Below, piece after piece: positions 54,634 through 62,587 of a DNA stretch of 64,000 bases; position 1 is the first letter of the stretch, and every line of letters starts with the position of its first letter. The notes under the pieces are model-generated. The model made no database searches and was not told the origin of the DNA. It saw only the letters and a program-made list of their open reading frames with translations. The position numbers were made by a program, and so were the translations under genes. The stretch is from a virus. Location of the stretch: IMG/VR virus record IMGVR_UViG_3300031712_000003, positions 1-64,000 of that record; one strand, written 5' to 3'.

Positions 54634-54894
54634 TCAAGAAGCCGTCATGTGGCAAATGCTCTTCAGAGACTTGATGTTATTCGCGTAGGGTTGGGCTGAT
54701 ACCTTGGCGGTATTGTTGAACCAACCTACTTTCAACTCCTCGATGTTTGCTATCGAAGTATCGAAGACGAAGAACATGCGGTTACCAGACTCTCGGTCTG
54801 TACGCTTCAGAGGGACCCCCGCGGTTTGCAAGTAGGCAGCGAAGTATAAGTCCGCGGTCCGAAATTCCTTAGTACCATTCTCTTTAGCTGACAT
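54634..54894 (-). CDS. DUF5659-like small protein
   Basis: An 86-residue protein with EFRTADLYFAAYLQTAG, then NRMFFVFDTSIANIEELKVG, and NNIKSLKSICHM, matching the DUF5659 pattern seen next to head or neck genes in many phages. Its function is unknown. It is the first gene after an ATGTAAAT octamer. RBS GAGGAA precedes the ATG. Confidence 0.75.
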   Translation of the reverse strand: MSAKENGTKEFRTADLYFAAYLQTAGVPLKRTDRESGNRMFFVFDTSIANIEELKVGWFNNTAKVSAQPYANNIKSLKSICHMTAS

Positions 54895-54953
54895 TTATTC
54901 CTCATTTGGGATCTGAGTTTTTCTATCTGATCTGAATATGAATTTGGATTTGG

Positions 54954-54961
54954 ATTTACAT
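54954..54961 (-). promoter_or_regulatory. ATGTAAAT octamer (candidate late promoter) before the DUF5659 gene
   Basis: Minus-strand AGATGTAAATCCAAATCC, about 60 bases upstream of the ATG at 54894 and just downstream of a hairpin, with CAGATCAGATAG following. The terminator-then-promoter layout supports a new transcription unit here. Confidence 0.5.
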
Positions 54962-54966
54962 CTAAG

Positions 54967-54990
54967 CAGGCCCGACTTGCGCCGGGCCTG
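54967..54990 (-). terminator. GC-rich hairpin after the 270-residue virion gene
   Basis: CAGGCCCG and CGGGCCTG form an eight-base-pair, mostly GC stem with an eight-base loop. The downstream minus strand reads CTTAGATG, with only a short T run. Likely a terminator between two units. Confidence 0.55.
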
Positions 54991-55011
54991 AAGGGGGACT
55001 CACACGAACTG

Positions 55012-55824
55012 TTACAGAGCAAACTTGTTGGATAGCATGTCGTTCACCTGGACTAGAACCCAGGTTTTGCCGGTAACGGGAACCGTAGTAACTGTAGAGG
55101 TAGCGGCAATGAGTGACGCTGGAACTACAATCGAGGTGTCCGAGACAGTTCCACCAGCAGCTAGAATCTGAGCTTGAGTGATTCGTCGGGCTCCATTTCC
55201 GATGATGATCACAGTGGGCTCATAGAGGCCGTACCCAGCCAAGCCACCGGAGGCACCAGTAACCGTCAGAGTACCCGAAAGGGTGAGTCCAGTGATGGTC
55301 GGGGTTAGGACCGTAAAGGCCGACGTCGTGGTCGATAGGTGGTTAACATCCTGAACCACTTTGATAGCTTGGCCAGACGTCGCTGGGGGGTGATTGAGAT
55401 CACCTCTCGAGTCTGGGTTGAAGCTTGGTGATAGGTAACCATGAAGGCAACCAGCCAACACGCTCTTCTTGACGGCATCCGTCTCCACGAAGTGGTAGCC
55501 GAGCATATTCTGAAGAGCTTCTACCTGTGCATCAGATGCCCCAGATAGCCCAGAGACTGTCTTGATGTGGGTAGCCGAGATGTCCACAGCGGGAACTGAA
55601 CCACCACCGGCGTATCCAGGAACTGTGGCCGTAATCAGAGCGGCAGCAGTAGCCACAAGGCTTTGAGCGTTCAAGTACTTTTGAATGTTGGCCGCATTCG
55701 GCCGCGATACATACTTGGATTGCCCCTTAGGGGACTCCGTCGTCGGGTTGGTCTGAGAGATCGGTTCGACGTCCGAAATGAAAAGAGGGTTCTTGAGATC
55801 GCTTCGGATAACAACTAGAAACAT
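55012..55824 (-). CDS. Virion structural protein, unknown family
   Basis: A 270-residue protein beginning MFLVVIRSDLKNPLFISDVE, followed by SQTNPTTESPKGQSKYVSRP. The middle is Ala/Thr-rich helix, and the C-terminus has a beta domain (GLTLSGTLTVTGASGGLAGY, TVIIIGNGARRITQAQI). No known family is named. Being just upstream of the hairpin suggests strong expression, typical of surface or decoration proteins. Confidence 0.68.
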   Translation of the reverse strand: MFLVVIRSDLKNPLFISDVEPISQTNPTTESPKGQSKYVSRPNAANIQKYLNAQSLVATAAALITATVPGYAGGGSVPAVDISATHIKTVSGLSGASDAQVEALQNMLGYHFVETDAVKKSVLAGCLHGYLSPSFNPDSRGDLNHPPATSGQAIKVVQDVNHLSTTTSAFTVLTPTITGLTLSGTLTVTGASGGLAGYGLYEPTVIIIGNGARRITQAQILAAGGTVSDTSIVVPASLIAATSTVTTVPVTGKTWVLVQVNDMLSNKFAL

Positions 55825-55839
55825 TGAGTCCTCCTGAAC

Positions 55840-56202
55840 TTAGACCGGCTGCAAATGGCCACGAGCTTGATCAATCTTGAGGTAGCGAAGAATGTTGCCG
55901 TATACTGTGTAGAAACTTGCTACCGCTTGACCAAAAGCAAGCTGATTAGCCAAGCGAACATACTTTGCTCGTCGAAGGATGAACTCAAGTTGTCGCACAC
56001 TCTTCAAATAAAAACTGGACCGCTCAAGAGTCTTGAACTCTTCTTCGGAGGCTTTCACGAGAGCGTATCGATGGTTCATATCCTTGACTAGAGTTTGAGT
56101 TTGAAGTGGTAAGAACAGATGTTGGGGGCGCCAAACGTTGTCAATTCGCTGGAAGGCTCCTGTTTCCTGATCCAGGATTTTGACTAGGTTAGGCGTCCCC
56201 AC
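55840..56202 (-). CDS. Basic helical protein, unknown (120 aa)
   Basis: A 120-residue protein starting at GTG 56202. It is mainly helical (RYALVKASEEEFKTLERSSF, LKSVRQLEFILRRAKYVRLA). It fits tightly between two structural genes. Function unknown. No clear ribosome binding site was seen. Confidence 0.62.
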   Translation of the reverse strand: MGTPNLVKILDQETGAFQRIDNVWRPQHLFLPLQTQTLVKDMNHRYALVKASEEEFKTLERSSFYLKSVRQLEFILRRAKYVRLANQLAFGQAVASFYTVYGNILRYLKIDQARGHLQPV

Positions 56203-56216
56203 TTGCTACTCGCACG

Positions 56217-57128
56217 TTAGCTTACTGCAACTGCTACAGCGAGAGTTTGGTTGTCAGCAGTAACCTTGACTGAACTAGTTACAGCTGCAACGCTGGCTAG
56301 GTTAGTCACTGAGATTGTGATCTTAGTCGCGCTAATTGAAGCAAAGCTAGCTTGCTTCAATGTCTCAGCACCAGTACCAGTGATGATAACTGAGGAGACG
56401 TCCGGAGCCAACGAGGTTAGGTTGGTACCCGTGATGACCAACTCAAGGACGTAGCTCCCTGTGTCCGAGTCAACACCAGCAGCATTGGCGAAGGTGATCT
56501 GAGTATTGCCAAGCCTACTAGCAATAGTGAATGTACCGTTGTTTCCAGCGTTGGAAGCACCAGAGATCTTGATCTTCTTACCTACATCGGCAGCAGTAAA
56601 TGTTGCAGCTGCATCGGTCAGAGTCACTGTACCAGCTGCGAAAGCAATCCCAGATCCAGTACCACGTCGAAGAACCGCCGAGGAGACCGTCGGAGCTGCC
56701 ACATCAGCCGCGGTGAACGATGTCACCGTGATGAGCGGATAGGCCGCATTGGAAGCTACCGTCTTAGCTAGACCAGCAATAACCCCGTGGTCTTGACTAA
56801 GCAACACCCTGTCCGAGGTGTTGATGTCAATGTACCCAGCCACTGTCGTGTCGTGAGTACCATCGGGGAGCAACTTATACTTCGGAATGTAACACTTCTG
56901 CTTGGGGTAGTTCACTCCAGGCTGGGTGCTCTTGTCGCGCCCACCCAAAGAGCTACCATCCCTTTGGTAGTTCGCCGGGGCTAGAATCCCGCCCACGACT
57001 GACGCTGGGCTACCGGATACCTTCTCCCTGGCTACTCCACGTCGGGCGGACTTGTTTGGAAGCCCGTCATCAATATCATTGATGAGGATAGATCCTGAAA
57101 TGGTCTGGTTATGAATGAGCCTCAACAT
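56217..57128 (-). CDS. Virion structural protein with Ig-like/IPT-type repeats
   Basis: A 303-residue protein. The N-terminus (LRLIHNQTISGSILINDIDD) is followed by a region up to about 120 with QKCYIPKYKLLPDGTHD. Residues about 145-303 are Ala/Thr-rich beta repeats. One (about 167-226) has TLTDAAATFTAADVGKKIKI and GTFTIASRLGNTQITF, the same module type as in the 1787-residue protein. Probably a capsid or tail surface protein. It starts directly after a small ORF stop (TAG then ATG). Confidence 0.7.
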   Translation of the reverse strand: MLRLIHNQTISGSILINDIDDGLPNKSARRGVAREKVSGSPASVVGGILAPANYQRDGSSLGGRDKSTQPGVNYPKQKCYIPKYKLLPDGTHDTTVAGYIDINTSDRVLLSQDHGVIAGLAKTVASNAAYPLITVTSFTAADVAAPTVSSAVLRRGTGSGIAFAAGTVTLTDAAATFTAADVGKKIKISGASNAGNNGTFTIASRLGNTQITFANAAGVDSDTGSYVLELVITGTNLTSLAPDVSSVIITGTGAETLKQASFASISATKITISVTNLASVAAVTSSVKVTADNQTLAVAVAVS

Positions 57129-57299
57129 CTAACAGCTCCTCGCTAGTGAGTGGACAGGGTTCAATGAGATAGGGCCTATAAGGAGATCAACGAGGACCAA
57201 CTTGAAGGCTTCCTTGTACCCTAGTTTGGTCATGCATTCGATACTACCTATAGGTACAATACCCAACGAGTATTCCTGGTCCGAGTATCGATAAACCAT
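57129..57299 (-). CDS. Possible small ORF (56 aa) in a 312-base gap
   Basis: A 56-codon frame whose TAG abuts the next ATG. The later part (MTKLGYKEAFKLVLVDLLIG) looks protein-like, but no ribosome binding site is well placed for the first ATG at 57299. An internal ATG at 57233 is an alternative. The same bases hold two short repeats shared with the gap at 62.55 kb, so the region may be regulatory instead. Confidence 0.3.
   Translation of the reverse strand: MVYRYSDQEYSLGIVPIGSIECMTKLGYKEAFKLVLVDLLIGPISLNPVHSLARSC
57172..57185 (-). repeat. CTCCTTATAGGCCC repeat, copy 1
   Basis: A 14-base element identical to 62573-62586. A second shared element, CCTATAGGTAGT, lies at 57243-57254 here and at 62561-62572. 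Both lie in gaps between genes or in a doubtful ORF, suggesting a regulatory site. Confidence 0.5.
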
Positions 57300-57440
57300 A
57301 GAACTTAAACAGTGACTTCCTGGACCATGCTACTAGCGTGCTCGTTGACAGTCGTAACCGGACGGCATCTTGCAGTACCCCCCGCCAGGAGTTCCCCATT
57401 GAACTAATAGGGTATGAACCCCAGCAGCTAAACCTGTTTT
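57300..57440. other. Gap without a recognised feature
   Basis: These 141 bases continue the gap between the structural genes ending at 57441 and starting at 57128. A GTTC/GAAC arm recalls a tRNA D-arm, but no full cloverleaf forms. No octamer of the ATGTAAAT type and no convincing gene were seen. Confidence 0.5.
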
Positions 57441-58097
57441 TCAGCGTGGATTTGCGTAGGTGAATTGGGCAGAGAATGCAACCGTCCCACCAGAACCTCG
57501 AACCCAGACAGAGGACACAATCCCATCGAAGCCGACGCTCTCTTGACTTGAAGCTTGCCCAGGTACAACGATCTCAGGCCCACCTTCTTGGAAAGCCACA
57601 TATAGAGGGAGCGTGGTGCTCAGATTCCGAACCCGAAAGTTGGACATCTGCCGAGGCAGATCGATACGTAGAGAGTCTGCGATGGTTGACCCACTAGGCG
57701 CGGTCGCATTGAATCCAGATTGCTCGTTGCCTACATACGGAGGCAGAACCAAAGTAGCCGCACTAGGGGCTGGACTACTCATATCAGCCCCAGCTGAGTT
57801 CACGTATACCAACTTCAGCCAAAAGAAAGCCGAGTCAGGAAGCCCATAATTGGATGGCTTCATGAGAATTTGTACGTTGTTACCAGGTTGTATTGGGTTT
57901 TGAGCACCCGCAACAGATGGATCAACCAGACCGAGATTGGTAACAGTCACTACTGCGGTAGGTGATGTAAAACCAGGCTCTGTAGCTGTGTAAAGGCGGT
58001 ACTTAACAACACCAGTTGAAACAGAGTCCAATAAAGGCGTTGTGAAGTGAAAGAAGCCCGGCTTGCGTCGTAGGATTGAGAAGAGGCGTCCGCTCAT
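57441..58097 (-). CDS. Virion structural protein, unknown
   Basis: A 218-residue beta-rich protein: KPGFFHFTTPLLDSVSTGVV, KYRLYTATEPGFTSPTAVVT, AFFWLKLVYVNSAGADMSSP (fibronectin-like), and a C-terminal sandwich (VWVRGSGGTVAFSAQFTY). It overlaps the end of the preceding zinc-ribbon gene as ATGA. Structural role inferred from composition and neighbours. Confidence 0.66.
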   Translation of the reverse strand: MSGRLFSILRRKPGFFHFTTPLLDSVSTGVVKYRLYTATEPGFTSPTAVVTVTNLGLVDPSVAGAQNPIQPGNNVQILMKPSNYGLPDSAFFWLKLVYVNSAGADMSSPAPSAATLVLPPYVGNEQSGFNATAPSGSTIADSLRIDLPRQMSNFRVRNLSTTLPLYVAFQEGGPEIVVPGQASSQESVGFDGIVSSVWVRGSGGTVAFSAQFTYANPR

Positions 58098-58510
58098 GAT
58101 GTCACCACCTGTGGGCTTTTGACAAGAGGATCATAAGTCGACGCAGAGGCATCACCCTTTTCCTTTCGAGCTAGTTCTTGAGCCTCTCTCCAGGTACCAG
58201 TCTCTTCACCATTGTAGTTGGGTTGAAGACTAGCTTTGAACACATGGTCCTTCTCTTTCTTAGCAACCTCTTCACGCCTCTTCTTGCGATAAGCGTTCTC
58301 TTTGATGGACTTCGTTGTCCAACCCCCTGATTCACCCTCTTTTAGGACAAATCCAAGGTTGCCAGGAGCAAAACCGATCTTGGCTTCAAGGCCACAATTT
58401 TTGCAGGTGAGTTTCCTGGTACCTGCTTGTACCTCGTCGTACGCTGTATAGGAGAGTCGTTGGTCCCTAGTAGTTCCACATTCGAGACACTCTACTTGGT
58501 AAGTCGGCAT
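58094..58510 (-). CDS. Second FmdB-like zinc-ribbon protein
   Basis: A 138-residue protein starting MPTYQVECLECGTTRDQRLS, with a second pair CKNC about 30 residues later, a zinc-ribbon as in FmdB. The rest is Lys/Glu-rich helix (YRKKRREEVAKKEKDHVF). The start at 58510 has GAGGAAGT directly upstream; a longer frame to 58570 starts inside the previous gene and is less likely. It may bind zinc and nucleic acid or protein during assembly. It is distinct from the copy before the sheath gene. Confidence 0.76.
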   Translation of the reverse strand: MPTYQVECLECGTTRDQRLSYTAYDEVQAGTRKLTCKNCGLEAKIGFAPGNLGFVLKEGESGGWTTKSIKENAYRKKRREEVAKKEKDHVFKASLQPNYNGEETGTWREAQELARKEKGDASASTYDPLVKSPQVVTS

Positions 58511-58532
58511 ACTTCCTCGATACCGTATACAC

Positions 58533-59363
58533 CTACTTGCTCTTTTTCTTGACTGGGATGGACCACCCACGAACCTTAGTCATCACTGCTGCAACATGTT
58601 TACAAACTCTGTTGTTTCGAGCAGGATCTTTGATGTTAGGCGTTGAAGCAGTACCCACTGGTTTTCCATCGAGGTACTTCTCACCCTTGGCGTGATACTC
58701 GGATCCCAACCATCTCCAAGCCTTGCACGAGCATGAAAAGTTGACATCCATCTTGGCGAGGGCAATCATATTGCCCTTACGAACCGCCTTGAGTCTGACC
58801 ATCTTTGGTCCGTTGCCACAGTCAACCGAGAAGATCCATCTGAGGTTTGGTACGTCGGTCCTCTTGGTAGTCGCTACACAGGAAGTCGCCCTCTCATTGA
58901 CCTTCGGGTTCAACCCCTGTTCAATCTCGGAGAGCTTGGAAGCTACTCGTACTGGAGCCTCGAGAGATACTGGAACCTCATGCGCGCACCTGAGCAACCA
59001 GAGCTGGGCTACATTTTCAACTATTGAAGCGTTATGCCGATGAGGGATACCATCTCGATAAGGGTACCGAGTGATTGAGTCATCATCCACATGAGGTCCC
59101 GGGCGCCGATAGGTTGGTCTGGCCTGTGAGTGATCAATCTCGTCTTGCTTGTTCTGATCCTTCAACAGGTCGTCAGCGTCGTCAACCTTGTACATCGAGC
59201 TATCCTCGACATCTGGCTTACGCTCACCCTCATCATCTGGCTTCGCGAAGGTAGCTGACCCTGGGATGTCAGAATCCAAACCGACGCCCTTCTGAGACGG
59301 ACCTGTCCCAGGCAGCCCTGACTCTGCTATTGGAGACCACAAGGTTGTGCTATCCTTGTTCAT
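58533..59363 (-). CDS. SWIM zinc-finger protein
   Basis: A 276-residue protein. Residues 1-100 are acidic and disordered. Residues about 110-200 are a beta/alpha region (RWIFSVDCGNGPKMVRLKA). The SWIM motif follows: CSCKAWRWLGSEYH (Cys 211 and 213) and CKHVAAVM (Cys 254, His 256), the CxC...CxH zinc pattern that binds DNA or proteins. The C-terminus is basic (SIPVKKKSK). It starts in an ATGA overlap with the preceding gene. The role in the phage is unknown. Confidence 0.78.
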   Translation of the reverse strand: MNKDSTTLWSPIAESGLPGTGPSQKGVGLDSDIPGSATFAKPDDEGERKPDVEDSSMYKVDDADDLLKDQNKQDEIDHSQARPTYRRPGPHVDDDSITRYPYRDGIPHRHNASIVENVAQLWLLRCAHEVPVSLEAPVRVASKLSEIEQGLNPKVNERATSCVATTKRTDVPNLRWIFSVDCGNGPKMVRLKAVRKGNMIALAKMDVNFSCSCKAWRWLGSEYHAKGEKYLDGKPVGTASTPNIKDPARNNRVCKHVAAVMTKVRGWSIPVKKKSK

Positions 59364-60028
59364 TTCTTGTAGTTAGCGAAGTCACTTGCAGACCACTGAG
59401 TGTTCACCTTGTTTGCCGCGGTAAAGAAGACATCCGACAAGGCATTTTTCCCATCTTCCTCCAACTGACCTATAGCATTGCCAATCGATTGAAGAATGAT
59501 GAAAAGTTGTCGTTTAGAAGCTTGGGGCTTCTTCTTCTTGAGTACCTTCAAGGTTTCAATTGCGGCATCAATCTCAAGCCGATACCGACTCAATGGATCT
59601 TCACCCTCGGCAGCTGACTTGAAGTTGTCCTTGTGCTCGTCGTTCATCTCCTTCCACTTCTTGGAGTCTTCTGGATTCATATTCTGAGTAGGGTCCGCAG
59701 GCTTACCCTCCTCGAACCGACTCCTACGAGCTTCTTCAGTAGCGTAGATGTTCCAGCGACGATTAACCCAGCCAGAGGCTGTCTTCAATGATTCGGCGTA
59801 TAGGTCTAGCACGATTGGACTACTCCTCGTTGTTTGTACAATACCCCTGACAAGGCTACCTAGAAGCTTCTTAAGCTCTACCAACCGCTCGGAGTCACTC
59901 GAGTCCTTGTAGGACCCCAATACCTTCTGGGCAGCTGTGAGGTCTAGTAACAACTGACTGATGCCATCGTTTACTTTGGTAATGGCCCTAGATAGTTGTT
60001 CCTTAGACGAGGAGGTAATTGAGTTCAT
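59360..60028 (-). CDS. Helical protein of unknown function
   Basis: A 222-residue protein, mostly charged helices (SRAITKVNDGISQLLLDLTA, LEIDAAIETLKVLKKKKPQA). ATG at 60028 chosen; a longer frame from GTG 60103 would overlap the previous gene by 43 bases. Some similarity in style (long helices, Lys/Arg pairs) to its upstream neighbour suggests related function, but no family is recognised. Confidence 0.66.
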   Translation of the reverse strand: MNSITSSSKEQLSRAITKVNDGISQLLLDLTAAQKVLGSYKDSSDSERLVELKKLLGSLVRGIVQTTRSSPIVLDLYAESLKTASGWVNRRWNIYATEEARRSRFEEGKPADPTQNMNPEDSKKWKEMNDEHKDNFKSAAEGEDPLSRYRLEIDAAIETLKVLKKKKPQASKRQLFIILQSIGNAIGQLEEDGKNALSDVFFTAANKVNTQWSASDFANYKK

Positions 60029-60060
60029 GGCGGACTTACCCTGTGGATCGATGACTTGAC

Positions 60061-61104
60061 TTACTGATGCTTGTCCTTGACTACGTCCTTGTTCTTCTCC
60101 CACTGGTCAGCGATCTCGTTGAGTTGCTCCTCACTGAGGTTCGGGTTGGCACTCTTGAAACCCTTCATGACCTCTTCACGAGAATTGGCTTGAATTGGAC
60201 CCATAGCCTCAAGGGCTTGCTGGGAGGTCTGAGAGAGGGCCATCAGGACTCGACGAACCCTCAGGCTAGCCACATGCGGGGGGATGCGAGCTGCTTGGAT
60301 CTCATCAGCGATCCGACGAAGGGCGGTTGCGATATGATTGGTAGAAGCTGCTCTGAACATGGATGATGTCTTTCCTTGCTGATTACTGGATGCTGAGAAG
60401 TTGTAGACAGCCTCATCGGCTACCTCGGTTTGAAACCTTCGCCAGGCTGCCTCAGCCTTGGGCCCAACCAAGAACGTCTTGTTATTGGGGAAGTACAAAA
60501 CCCGGTCACCCGCTTTGAAGGGGGTTCCATCCTGTGCCTTCCCAGGATACCGAGCCTCCAACCAATGAGGATCTCGTGGAACGTAACGTGCGATTACCTT
60601 GTAGGAGTGCTTGATCTTCTTCAAGGACTTGGCTGCGAGGCTTTGAATATCCTCAACCTGATCCTGCATTTGAGGCGGTATGGACTTGCGAAGTCGGGCG
60701 ACCTCTAGAAGAATGTGTTCTAGATTTGCAGTTAGTTCGTTGATGTCACGAATCGCCAACTCAGTAGCCATCCTAGGCTGACCCTCAGGCAATGGTTGAA
60801 TGAATGGTGACCTACGGTCAATCTGCCGTAGGCGAGTATTCCGAAGTACGTCTTCCAATTCTTCAACCTTTTCTGGTTTGAGCTGAGTCTTCAACTCCTC
60901 GTAATCCAAACGAGAAGCGGCCAATGCCGTAGCGGCCAATGCTTTATCCAGCTTGAACAAGGCATCCGGTATGCCGTAGATGGTATCACCCGCGATCTCA
61001 TAGAAATGATCCCGACTGGGGGATGTAGATATCAGGCGCACTGCCTGACTTACGAACTTCTTGAGCTGCTCACAACGAAGACGGGCGTCAGTGAGCTCCT
61101 CCAT
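60061..61104 (-). CDS. Helical protein of unknown function
   Basis: A protein of 347 residues from the ATG at 61104, preceded by GGGGGAG about 14 bases away; an ATG at 61164 without a ribosome binding site would add 20. It has many helices (EELTDARLRCEQLKKFVSQA, TANLEHILLEVARLRKSI), a short beta hairpin (AGDRVLYFPNNKTFLVG) and a helical C-terminus (LSEEQLNEIADQWEKNKDV). No family is recognised. A strong hairpin lies just upstream. Confidence 0.68.
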   Translation of the reverse strand: MEELTDARLRCEQLKKFVSQAVRLISTSPSRDHFYEIAGDTIYGIPDALFKLDKALAATALAASRLDYEELKTQLKPEKVEELEDVLRNTRLRQIDRRSPFIQPLPEGQPRMATELAIRDINELTANLEHILLEVARLRKSIPPQMQDQVEDIQSLAAKSLKKIKHSYKVIARYVPRDPHWLEARYPGKAQDGTPFKAGDRVLYFPNNKTFLVGPKAEAAWRRFQTEVADEAVYNFSASSNQQGKTSSMFRAASTNHIATALRRIADEIQAARIPPHVASLRVRRVLMALSQTSQQALEAMGPIQANSREEVMKGFKSANPNLSEEQLNEIADQWEKNKDVVKDKHQ

Positions 61105-61173
61105 TATGTAAATGAGGGCTCCCCCTTCTTTGTGCATAGTACCCGTCTGATTGGCATTGTCCATCGAACAGAA

Positions 61174-61213
61174 GAAGCTACAAGAGGACTAACGATCACC
61201 CTCTTGTAGCTTC
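61174..61213 (-). terminator. 14-bp hairpin in the 61.2 kb gap
   Basis: GAAGCTACAAGAGG and CCTCTTGTAGCTTC form a perfect 14-base-pair stem with a 12-base loop. On the minus strand it is followed by TTCTTCTGTT, a moderately T-rich run. It is the best terminator candidate in the window, though it could also control the next gene's start. Confidence 0.65.
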
Positions 61214-61241
61214 ACATTGGGACACTTGATGTGGATGTAAC

Positions 61242-62531
61242 TCAGCTCTGGAAGGCCTCTGGGAATTCCTCCATGAGCAACTTCTTGAACTCATCACTCT
61301 CAGCAGCAAAGACTGCTCTGATGATGTCAGGGCGCTCCTCATAGTTCAACCGAATCATGGCCAAACGCTTCTTCCAATGAGCGGAGAAGTTGTAATCATC
61401 AGGGAAGTCACTGCAGAGAGCCTTGGCGACTATCTTACGGTAGTCCGCGGTCCCGTCACTCTCGATACGAGACTTAGGCTCCTCACCGGTAGGTAATGCC
61501 GATGCCATCTGGGGCTCAACCTGTGCCTGCTGCTTAAACCCAGTCTTAGGTCCATTGGTATTCCGGAACGTGATCCCTTCTTGCTCAATGACCGACTCTC
61601 GGGGCTTCTCAGTGGACCCTGAGGCGTCATAGATTTCTGTCCCACCACCAGAGGTAACTCCGACCGAGATACCCTCCACGGTTTTAGTCTGGGTTGGTGC
61701 AACCCTTCCGACAACTGGTGAGCCTGAGGCTGACATCACTCGAGCCTTGGGTTGTGGCTGGGCCTGTTGCTTCATCCCAGGCTGATTCATCGTTGCCAAG
61801 TTGGTTGTGACAGCTGGTGGAGGCACATATCCAGGCGTCCTACTCTGGATGTCATCCTTGCGGGCTTCTTTCTCCGCAACGTATACCGCGCGCTCTCCTT
61901 CGGTCATCCTGGAGAGTAGTTCTTCTTCAGAGATCCCCTCCCCAGGTTGAATCTTCACAAGTTCAGCATCTCGAATGGCTGTCCCCACATTATTGGGGGT
62001 AACCTGCAGCCCAGTCTTCGCCGCAGTCCTAAACGCCCGAGGAACCTCGACTCCAAACTCAGCCCCACCAACGAGTTCAGTACTACTCCCGCGCGCAACG
62101 AAGGCTCCTGATCGCCCCTGGGACTGTCTAACTTCTGCAGTCCGTTGATTGGCTTGCTGGGTCCTCTCAGAACGACTCATCACGATCCGCTCGTCTGACT
62201 CCACCGTAACGATAGCTGACTTCTTTGGAGGAGACAGCGGATTGGTACCTAGGTCGTTCGCTGGACGAACCCCAATGTTTGCCGAAGGAGCTGCCTGTTG
62301 AGGAGCTTCAGGGTCATACTCTTCAGCTGGGACAACCCAACCCATTCGGATAGCTCCTCGAAGGGTCGGTAATACGAACCGATTGCCATTCAACTCAACG
62401 TTAGTACCATCGAATAGGATCTCCATCCCTGCATAAACACTGTAGTTGGTACCACCTAGTGTGAATGACTTCGTTGAGATGTAGCGCCCCATCTTCCCCG
62501 GCATGAATCTGATCTGGGTCTGTTGTTCCAT
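61242..62531 (-). CDS. Largely disordered protein of unknown function
   Basis: A 429-residue protein. Residues 1-75 form a small beta domain (YISTKSFTLGGTNYSVYAGM, FVLPTLRGAIRMGWVVPAEE). About 75-350 is Gln/Pro/Ser/Thr-rich with low complexity. The C-terminus (about 355-429) is a compact helical domain (KALCSDFPDDYNFSAHWKKR, IIRAVFAAESDEFKKLLMEE). The layout suggests a flexible linker between two anchoring domains. AGGAG precedes the ATG at 62531. No family recognised. Confidence 0.7.
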   Translation of the reverse strand: MEQQTQIRFMPGKMGRYISTKSFTLGGTNYSVYAGMEILFDGTNVELNGNRFVLPTLRGAIRMGWVVPAEEYDPEAPQQAAPSANIGVRPANDLGTNPLSPPKKSAIVTVESDERIVMSRSERTQQANQRTAEVRQSQGRSGAFVARGSSTELVGGAEFGVEVPRAFRTAAKTGLQVTPNNVGTAIRDAELVKIQPGEGISEEELLSRMTEGERAVYVAEKEARKDDIQSRTPGYVPPPAVTTNLATMNQPGMKQQAQPQPKARVMSASGSPVVGRVAPTQTKTVEGISVGVTSGGGTEIYDASGSTEKPRESVIEQEGITFRNTNGPKTGFKQQAQVEPQMASALPTGEEPKSRIESDGTADYRKIVAKALCSDFPDDYNFSAHWKKRLAMIRLNYEERPDIIRAVFAAESDEFKKLLMEEFPEAFQS

Positions 62532-62539
62532 CTTGGTCT

Positions 62540-62586
62540 CCTATAGGGGGTGTTTACCCGACTACCTATAGGGGGCCTATAAGGAG
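62540..62586 (-). repeat. CCTATAGG repeats and shared 14-base element
   Basis: Two CCTATAGG palindromes (62540-62547 and 62565-62572) and CTCCTTATAGGCCC (62573-62586) fill the gap between the nuclease-like gene and the next. The last element and CCTATAGGTAGT recur at 57.17-57.25 kb. Confidence 0.5.
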
Positions 62587-62587
62587 C

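Noticed and set aside
57360-57440. tRNA-like pattern (AGTTC...GAACT arm and GGGGTTCATACCC) on the minus strand
   Set aside because: No acceptor stem, anticodon stem and T-arm can be assembled in order, and the T-loop lacks the conserved A at position 58.
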